Below, piece after piece: positions 56,441-64,000 of a stretch of DNA of 64,000 nt. Every line of letters starts with the position of its first letter. Positions within the stretch are counted from its first letter, which is position 1. The position numbers and the translations under genes are program-made. This DNA comes from Vicugna pacos (lineage: Eukaryota > Chordata > Mammalia > Artiodactyla > Camelidae): the NCBI RefSeq assembly GCF_048564905.1, contig NC_133023.1, forward strand, positions 2,991,001 through 3,055,000, read 5' to 3'. The notes under the pieces are model-generated. The model was not told the origin of the DNA and did not search any database. It saw only the letters and a program-made list of their open reading frames with translations.

Positions 56441-57534
56441 AGAAATGATTAAAATAATACATACATTCCTCTATACTCTTCCTAGAAAAAACAGTTGATT
56501 GTGATCTATCCAACTTTCCGTCTTATGAAGGTAGTAAAATAAAGAGCTCTTTTTTTATTTTTTTTAAACAAGGGGAAAGAATTAATAAAGAAGGAATTGA
56601 CTATGTGTTCACTGTCCATTTAGTCTTGGCAAAATATGTCAAGGAAATGCTGACATATGTGGCAGGGTGTCTGCTCGCTGCTTATAATTACGTGGGAGAA
56701 TTAAGGCAAAAAAAATCTCCCCAATACTTCACACACACATGCTAAAATATTTACATTCTAACTGTGGAGTCCTATCATTCCAAGTGAGAAAAAATGACTC
56801 ATGAAAGACGGAATAGATATGTGTTTTGAAAGTCACCAGGAAGTGGGAAAATAAGTAAACAAAATTAACAACAACAACAAAAATCTAGATAAATCAGAAG
56901 GAAGGAGAGTTCTGGAACATAAACTTCTCCAATTGGTTTCGTTACTTTTATTTTGTATAAGGGGCTGCCAGAGGCTGCAAATTCTTACGATTAATGGACA
57001 CTGGAAAAGACTAAAGGATTCAGTGTGTTCTTTTCCTCATTTCCAAATCAACCAATTTTAACATCTATAAAATGTTTAGTATCATTTAGCAATAGAAAGC
57101 ATACTTTATTTTTCAGGTGAGTTTGTAGCTGAAAAGTAGTTGAATCCGTTTTTTTAAAAGAACACATTCCAATGCAGCATTGGAATCCTCTTCTTCATGG
57201 AGCTGTTCATACAATCCGTGAAGCATGTAAGCACGTCATACTTTTTAAATTCAGATGTATCCTGTTGGATGCTTGGGTATTTTTTGACGTGCCCAAGAAT
57301 GTTCACAAATAGTCAACCTATCTCAAGTCTGCATGTCAAGACTAACAGTGCCGACTCCAATTACTTATATCACGTCGAATTTTAGATGTCACTTCTGAAA
57401 TTCTATGCAGGTCCTTTAAATCCCCACAAAACCCTGAGACCTTAAGATCCTTTACAGATAACTACAGAAAATAAACGTATTTGCCATGTTATCCTTCCCT
57501 ATCTCTAGGCACTGAGTAACGCTGCTCATCTGGT
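56441..57534. other. AT-rich non-coding sequence
   Basis: Short T- and A-runs, an (AAC)n bit near 56865-56880. No gene recognised. Confidence 0.45.
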
Positions 57535-57900
57535 TATCGCATCCTCATCATAGGTAACCGTGCTGGTAACACAATTGGCTTTGAGAATCCTGTGTGATGA
57601 GTGGTCTGGGGCAGCCTGTGATTTGGTTGAGGATCTTGAAGCTGCTCATCTGTTACAGTGGCAGCTTGGTGGCCACGTCCACAACAAAGCACTTCTGTCA
57701 GGACAAATCTATTCACAGAGAACTGTGAGCGGAGGGAGCCTGACTGCATCTTGGGAACCTATTTCTGGCGGCATTCATGATGACTTTGGCTTCATCGGAA
57801 AGGACTGCTGTCTACACGGCACACCATCCAAAATCAACTTTCCCGTCATTTCCTAGATGATAGACGGGGCTTCAATTTCCTTGGCCATTTTCCTTCAACA
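57535..57900. other. Unidentified segment, possible old retrocopy
   Basis: GC content and texture differ sharply from the AT-rich flanks. A 98-codon frame is open on the plus strand (57560-57856) and a 71-codon frame on the minus strand. The minus strand reads more like mRNA, with a GAAAATGGCC context near 57887, but its frames are interrupted and I recognise no protein. It could be an old processed pseudogene or simply unique sequence. Confidence 0.25.
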
Positions 57901-57954
57901 GCACATTCTGGATGCTGAGATTTCAGTGTGAATAGTGACCCGTAAGGAATTATG

Positions 57955-58385
57955 TAAAAAAGATCATTCCAAATAGGAAAAAAGAAAAACACAAAAGGAT
58001 ACCCTCCAAATATAAATAAATATAAAAAATAAAATAAATATATATAATATAAAATGTATTAAATATAATATATAAATAAAAATGTAATATATAAAGGTAT
58101 AACATAAAATATATTAAATATAATATATATAATATATAAATAGGTACACATATAAATATAAAAAGAAATGAATATAAAAGGGAAAAGAAATAAATATAAA
58201 CACATATATAATATAACAATATGGTAAATATAACAATATATAAATATAAATATACAAAGAAAATAAACATAAATACATATGAAATATATATAATATATAA
58301 TATAATATATAAATATAAGTAAATACAAAATGAAAATAAATAAATATAAAAAACAAAAATCACAAAGGGAATCACCAAATATGAC
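57955..58385. repeat. AT-rich low-complexity tract (ATATAAATA)n
   Basis: About 430 bp of diverged ATAAATATAA and AATATAT repeats with few G or C. Minus-strand open frames up to 145 codons (Y-I-L-F residues) result from this composition. Confidence 0.95.
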
Positions 58386-58965
58386 ATATTTTGAGTTTTC
58401 TTATCATAAAAGTACCATCTGATGAAGGTACAAAAATGTCATTAAAAACTGACCACCACACGAGGAAAAGCCAAGTCATCCATTGAGCACCCCCCAAAGA
58501 CATTCCTCCTGCAGCTCCCAGAGGTAAATACTTAATAACGGGTTCTCATCTGTGCACCAAAGAATATTCATAAATGAGCATCTGTCTGTCTGTGTTAACT
58601 GAGCGACTTTGCAATGCGTGGTGAGATACTAATCAGGTGGTTCTACTCTGGCTGGTGGGATGTTCAAGGGGTCCAAGTCTCAGTTCTGTTCTCACCTCTC
58701 CTCCCCCAGCTGGTTTCCTCTGCAACACGTCTTGTCCCGTGCCCGCACCATCTCCCCGCAGTTGGACACTTGAGAACGTCCTTCCAGACTCTGGACTGTC
58801 TGCATGTACAGCCCCCTCGCCCACAGAGTCCAGCCACCTGAGGTTCTGAGAAATCAGAGCAGTACCTTCTCTGCTCAGAAGAACCACTATCACTATTCCA
58901 AACCAGTAGTTCACCCATCGGGACCTTGCACTCAGGCAGAAATCCATCTAAAGAAAAACCCCTCT
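58386..58965. other. Unassigned sequence
   Basis: No gene supported. 58640-58860 is C-rich with overlapping frames on both strands but no recognisable content. Confidence 0.4.
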
Positions 58966-59108
58966 CACAGTGAAAAAAAGTGTGACCATGAACATAGGTA
59001 TGTTCATGTATAACTGAAAAATGGTGCACTACACTGGAATTTGACACAACATTGTAAAATGACTATAACTCAATAAAAAAAAAGTTTACAAAAAAAAAGA
59101 AAAAGAAA
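58966..59108 (+). mobile_element. L1 3' UTR tail, tail-only insertion
   Basis: Starts AGTGAAAAAAAGTGTGACCA and runs through TGTTCATGTATAACTGAAAA, GGTGCACTACACTGGAATTT and GACACAACATTGTAAAATGA to CTCAATAAAAAAAAAG. It is nearly identical to the last 130 bp of the L1 at 5880-6340, so both belong to one subfamily. Confidence 0.93.
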
Positions 59109-59525
59109 AGCTCATGGAACTGCCTGTTTTCGTAGAGACTGCCATCTTGTGCGATCTGTTGGCGAATGTCACCAAACTGTTGTCTTGTACGTCTTGTCAA
59201 TTTTATAGTTGTTTATGGAAGAACAGCCCCTCCATCCTAGTTGCAAATTGATGTTTTAGCAAATCTGTCTGTTCCACTTCTTAGGGGGGTGAATGGGGAA
59301 TGTGGTCTTCTGTTCTAGAAACACTGTCGAGGACTTTCTTGGTGCAAACATGCAGGTTCCAGACACCTAAAATATAACATTTGCCGTTAATAATCTACAT
59401 TGACATACATGTCGGAGAAGACAGAGAAGTCAGATGAATCATTGAGGGGCAGAAAATCAGTGAGTCTAAGTTCAAATAAGCATTCATGGGGAGGTGCTGT
59501 ATTTGCTATATTTGAGAAATTCATT
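59109..59525. other. Unique non-coding sequence
   Basis: No feature recognised. Confidence 0.45.
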
Positions 59526-59745
59526 TTTTTAATTGAAATACAGTTGATTTACAATGTCGTGTTAGTCTCCAGTGTACAGCACAGCGATTGAGTTATACAC
59601 ACATATACATTATTTTTCGTATTTTTTTTATCATTACAGGTTACTACAAGGTGTTGAATATAGTTCCCTGTGCTATATAGTAGGACCTTTTTGTTTATCT
59701 GTTTTATACAGAGTAGTGTGTTTCTGCTAATCCCAAATTCCCTGA
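59526..59745 (-). mobile_element. L1 3' UTR tail, antisense
   Basis: Poly-T, AATTGAAATACAGTTGATTT, ACAATGTCGTGTTAGTCTCC, GTACAGCACAGCGATTGAG, GTTGAATATAGTTCCCTGTG and CTGCTAATCCCAAATTCC. It is 5'-truncated within the 3' UTR. Confidence 0.93.
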
Positions 59746-60469
59746 GAGATGTTTTTTGATCCTGATATGCTACACTTGACATTGTACAACGGTCATGCCC
59801 TCAATGTCAATCATAGCATGAGTTTAGTTATGTGGCTTCTCCGGTGTCTTACGTAAAACTTCTAGACCTAAGTCTGCTCGCAACTGGAGTGAATGGTCTA
59901 CAGTTTCATCTTCTACGCGTATTAGAGATATATTGTCACTTCATTTATTTTCATCACCTGCTTATGTATATCATCTATTCAGCATATAGTTTTTTAAATT
60001 CATCTCCTGTGTGTATTGCTCTTAATCCAACATAAGATTCTTATTCTTATAAATTGTTATGAGATATGATCAATACACACACAGTGTCTAGGAATTTTTC
60101 ACTCTTTTGTGAGGGAATTACTAAGGAGTATTCTTCTTTAGTAATCCTAGCCACGTGCAATTTTGCCAGTTCAGTCAGTATCTTAAGAACTAAACTACAC
60201 CGTATTTTTAGGATATGCGTATTAGTTATACAAAAACATTTCCAGGATCTCCTGTTTGGGGGGAATCTGGAGCTAAATACTGAAAAACAGGCTTCTGTAT
60301 AAGCCACGTTAAAATCGGTAATACACTAATAATATTGCTTCACGGAACATGTCAAACGTTTTTGGCCAAAATATTGTTTTTGTTTTAATATTTCAGAAAT
60401 TGCAGGACATTTGGTTACATGCTGATGCCAAAGCATTCAACCCTATATTTCTGAGTCATCAAATATTAT
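59746..60469. other. Unique non-coding sequence
   Basis: No feature recognised. Overlapping short frames on both strands around 60047-60307 lack recognisable content. Confidence 0.45.
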
Positions 60470-60890
60470 TACTTATATGAAATAGTAAATATTAATACAA
60501 ATCATTAATTCTGTATTATTAATAATATAAATGAAATCAATAATATAATAAATATAAGTACATGTTATATTAGGTAGTATATTATATAAGATATAATTAT
60601 ATATTATATTACATAGTATGTCTTATATAATATAAAATACAGTATAAAGCATACTATACTATAATATATAAACATGTTTTATATATTATTATATATCATA
60701 TAATTATATATAATCATTGTGTCATATGATATAATTATATATAATTATACAATCTATTATATAAAAAATTCATATAATTGAGATAATATATAATTAAATC
60801 TATTTTAACCTTCTATATAAAATTAAAGATACAATTATATATTAATAATATAATAATCTGATATAATCATATATTTTAATGATTAATAAT
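60470..60890. repeat. AT-rich low-complexity tract (TATATAAT)n
   Basis: About 420 bp of ATATAATATA-type sequence with many short palindromes, for example around 60590-60730. Confidence 0.93.
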
Positions 60891-61921
60891 GAAGATAACT
60901 GTCTTTAGTCCCATTTCTCCCAGACTTAGGCAGGTTCCAATTCTTGTAACTTTTAGTTGGGTGATATTTTGATATTTTCTAATTTTCTAACATAAAGGAG
61001 TGTAGAGGCTTGTGCTTGAGAACTATTACTATTTTTTCTTATTTTAGTAATTTCTTTTCAAGCACGTGAGAACAGGTGTGCCCTTATTCTGTCAGACCTG
61101 TCAGTAAATCTATCCTACGGTACGTGCGATTTGTACTAACTGCTTCATAAATATTAAACATGCCGTGCAACGCAGCCCCGTATTTTTCTGTTTGTCATCC
61201 AAGTCCAGTCGGAGGCCAGGCTGGGTTCTTTCGGGGACTCCAGCACCGTGACTCTTTCTGTCCTTGGCAAACAGGTCAACTCTCGTTTCCCTTACCTGGC
61301 ACTTCTCTTAACACCTAAGATAACCCCCTGCCAACGCTGTAATTTCCAGCTTGTGTTAGTGCAGAGGAAGGAGGGAAATCATTTCAGCGAAACAAAAGAG
61401 CACAGATTTGAGTGACGATGAAGATGCCTTTTATCATCTCTTGCGGGGAGACTTGCTTGCTTACGCAGGAACATCGGAAGACCTCTCACCAAAGGGTCTT
61501 AGGAGAAACACCACCCATGTTGGTAACTTGTCACCTATCAGGGGATTCAGCTCAACCCAATTCAGGCCAATTCTACTCCTTGTGAGGGGACTGTAAACCA
61601 AGGCAGTTTTGAAAGCAGAACAGGTGGTTTCACACTTAGAAGGAAGTCATATATTTCTAGGACCCGTGAGGAATCCAGAGGAACGTGCAGGTGGTGGTGA
61701 TTATTAAGACAGAAGACAGCTGATAAAGTGATGAAACCAAGGAAGGCTACAGTGTTCGCCTTTAATGTGCTGAGGGGGCAGGTCGCACAGAATGCCTTTA
61801 TCGCCGGAAACCCTGCAGAGTGTGTCCGACCGCTTTCAACACTTGGCAATCAGTCAGGCTGGGCAGGAGGATCTCTTCCTGAGCCTCACACCCCCACCTT
61901 TTTCCAGCTTGTTTTGCAACT
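60891..61921. other. Mostly unique non-coding sequence
   Basis: 61360-61860 has balanced composition and overlapping unrecognised frames on both strands. No family could be assigned. Confidence 0.4.
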
Positions 61922-62306
61922 CATTTTTTCAATAGTTACAGTGTGTCAGTTTGTGGTGCCCGGCATCATGTTTCAGTCATACATAGACAGACATAGATTC
62001 CTTTTCATGTTCTTCTTCATGATAGGTTACTACAAGATATTGAATAGCGTTCCCTGTGCTACACAGTATAAACTTGTTGTTTATCTATTTTATATATAGT
62101 GGTTGGTATCTGCAAATCTCAAACTCCCACCGCATCCCTTCCCACTTGCCTTCCCCAACCCCAGCCGAAAGTTGACTATGTCTGTGAGTCTGTTTCTGTT
62201 TTGTAGATACATTCATTAGTATCTTCTTTTTCGTGTCTTTTTTTAGATTCCACATATGACTGATATCTAACGGTATTTTTCTTTCTCTTTCTGGCTTAGC
62301 TTCGCT
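61922..62306 (-). mobile_element. L1 3' end, antisense
   Basis: CAGTGTGTCAGTTTGTGGTG, TTGAATAGCGTTCCCTGTGC, ATCTCAAACTCCCACCGCA, CTGTGAGTCTGTTTCTGTTT, GATTCCACATATGACTGATA and TTTCTCTTTCTGGCTTAGC. It covers the 3' UTR and the very end of ORF2. Confidence 0.92.
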
Positions 62307-63434
62307 CTAAGTATTCACGGAAAACATCAGGTGTCACCGTTTGAATCTCAGCTGATTACCCCAACCCCAGCCCCCCGGGCCTTCATCATAAATGAAATGT
62401 TTCTTTCTTTCTTCTCTCATCAAGTGTCACCAAATGAAATGTCACGTTTAAAAGTCATGCGTTCTGTCAGTGCACACAATATTTTATTCCTGTGGACCGT
62501 TGAAAGGTTGGAAGGGGCACTTGGTTTTTACCTGATCGTGTGCAAGAGCTTCTGAATTTTAAATCAGTTCAGGATGGCTCAAGGTAGAGTAGCTTCATGG
62601 ATCATCTTCAAGGCGCCTGGGCGCTGGGGGAAATCAAAGAGGCTACCGATCAACTAGAGATCCGAGTCTGTAAATTCATGACTACGTCTGGAGGTTATGA
62701 AGACGCTGAGGAGTACACATACTGAAGATGCCAAGTATTTCCGGAGATACCTTCCCAGTCAACAGGCGGCAGCCAAGCTTGCAGACTCAGCCTCCATCAC
62801 TAATGGAATCGAAATGAACTGCAAATCCATGTGCTTTGGGATTTTTTTTTCCTTTTTTTTTTTTGGCACTGAAGCCATTAGAAATCCTTGGAGATCCAGG
62901 GCAGAAGAGATACACCGCGTATTACTGCCAAGTGATAAAAATTAAAATGATGTCAAAATAAAAAACAAGTCAAGTTTGGTGTGTGTTTGCAACTGTCAGT
63001 GCTTGCCAAGTTGAGAAACAATGAATGACTTTGAACTTTTTTGAAACACTATGCCCAAGCCTGTGTTTTATAAGAAGAATTTAAATCATTTGGGGGGAAA
63101 GGGGAGAGCATTTTAGGACAACATGCATCCCATTCATTCTACCACATCTGAAATTTTAACTTGATTTTCTTTGACACCTCGTGAGTTATCAGAGATGTTC
63201 ACGGGGTTTGTCCTTGACTAATTTACTGCATAATCATAAATATTAGTATAGTTGTATGAACTTGAAAAAAAAATGTAAGTGACTATGTTAAGGACTATTG
63301 TCCCTTAAGGGCGAGAAACTACACAAGAAAAAGAACTAATTCAATTAGATTTAACGAAACATTCGGAGCATGTGAGAAACACAGTTAATTTATAAACTTG
63401 TTTGTACCCAACAGCACAAAGGCTGAATTCCATT
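62307..63434. other. Unique non-coding sequence
   Basis: Poly-T runs near 62841-62865. No gene or confident repeat recognised. Confidence 0.45.
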
Positions 63435-63520
63435 TGTTGACATTTAGTTGAGCACCTACTATGCCCCAAACAGCATAGGTTCCAGAAATGAATGATGCAT
63501 GTGACAAATACCTGCGCATG
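63435..63520 (-). mobile_element. MIR/L2-type core, antisense (family uncertain)
   Basis: ATTTAGTTGAGCACCTACTA followed by TGCCCCAAACAGCATAGG resembles the common antisense string TTTATTGAGCACCTACTATG-TGCCAGGCACTG found in MIR- and L2-related elements. Confidence 0.55.
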
Positions 63521-64000
63521 AAAGTTCATGGATTCGATCACCATCTGCAACTCAAGACAATTCATGGTCCCTGGAAAACATGTTTAATTACTTCCTGACC
63601 GCTTCTAAGTGCCATCTGTATAATGATCACCATTTCCCCCCTTCCTTGTTTTACCAACCGTAGTATGGATGTCAAATAGCCCATGTGTCATTGCGTCTTT
63701 TATACCTTCACCACCTTGGCTCACTCTGAAGCTTTAGGGCAGCTGGTGTCTTTACCAAGTCTTCACTTGTAGAACATGCTCTCTGCTTCCTTCCAGGGGA
63801 GTTTTACTAGCCATGATGGGGATGGGGGAGTCGGGGAGGACCCGAGTCCACCTTTTCTCGAGATACCTTGCACCAAGGAAAGAGAAGCAAGCAACAACAT
63901 GGCGCACATCCCAAGGCGACTGAACAGGTGTTTGTCCTGACAGGTGGCACGGCCATGGGGACTTGGGACATTTTTAAACATCCCAGTGCAATCACTCAGT
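63521..64000. other. Unique non-coding sequence to the window edge
   Basis: No gene recognised; overlapping minus-strand frames at 63763-63995 lack known motifs. Confidence 0.45.

Noticed and set aside
57950-58387. 145-codon minus-strand frame resembling a multi-span membrane protein
   Set aside because: The hydrophobic Y-I-L-F composition comes from the (ATATAAATA)n tract; no codon bias or homologue.

Overview
The window looks like intergenic (or very long intronic) DNA from a placental mammal, most likely a camelid. The main clue is a set of tRNA-Ala-derived SINEs that have an A box, a B box, a TACCTCCTCTAAAAATAAA-like body and a C-rich end, which is typical of camel, llama and alpaca genomes. 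Many artiodactyl-type L1 3' ends agree with this. I found no host gene I can support: no spliced reading frame with recognisable protein homology, no CpG island and no structural RNA gene. All longer open frames fall in simple repeats, in L1 ORF2 or in unrecognisable sequence.

Layout. 1-4165 is a strongly decayed tandem array built on a TTCAAATTCCAAATAACACTGG-like unit (about 32-36 bp, with longer units near 60 bp). It runs off the left edge and carries one L1 insertion. 4.3-7.5 kb holds three L1 pieces and a SINE. 7.5-14 kb is mostly unique, with a CCAT/CTAT microsatellite at 8.4 kb. 14.1-15.2 kb is a nest of MER20, L1, an MLT1-type LTR and a SINE. 16.3-18.5 kb has an L1 3' UTR, an unusual tRNA-Ala(CGC)-like SINE and an MLT1-type LTR. 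20.3-24.6 kb holds three class I-type solo LTR candidates and a chimeric retrocopy at 21,984-22,487. 25-33.5 kb is repeat-dense: L1s, MLT1-type LTRs, two more LTR candidates, a SINE and an 0.8-kb GATA/GGAT array. 33.5-50 kb is largely unique with scattered L1s, one MIR, one MER20 and one SINE. 50.7-56.4 kb contains two long runs of an ancient L1 (L1M type), younger L1 tails and a GGAT array. The last 8 kb has two AT-rich tracts, three L1 tails and a MIR-like core.

The window records layered retrotransposition rather than genes working together. The two observations most worth follow-up are the decayed 4-kb array at the left edge and the 0.5-kb L1-plus-foreign-tail retrocopy bounded by a 13-bp target-site duplication. 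I did not find a convincing new molecular system. Coordinates of repeat ends are by eye and usually good to about 5-30 bp.
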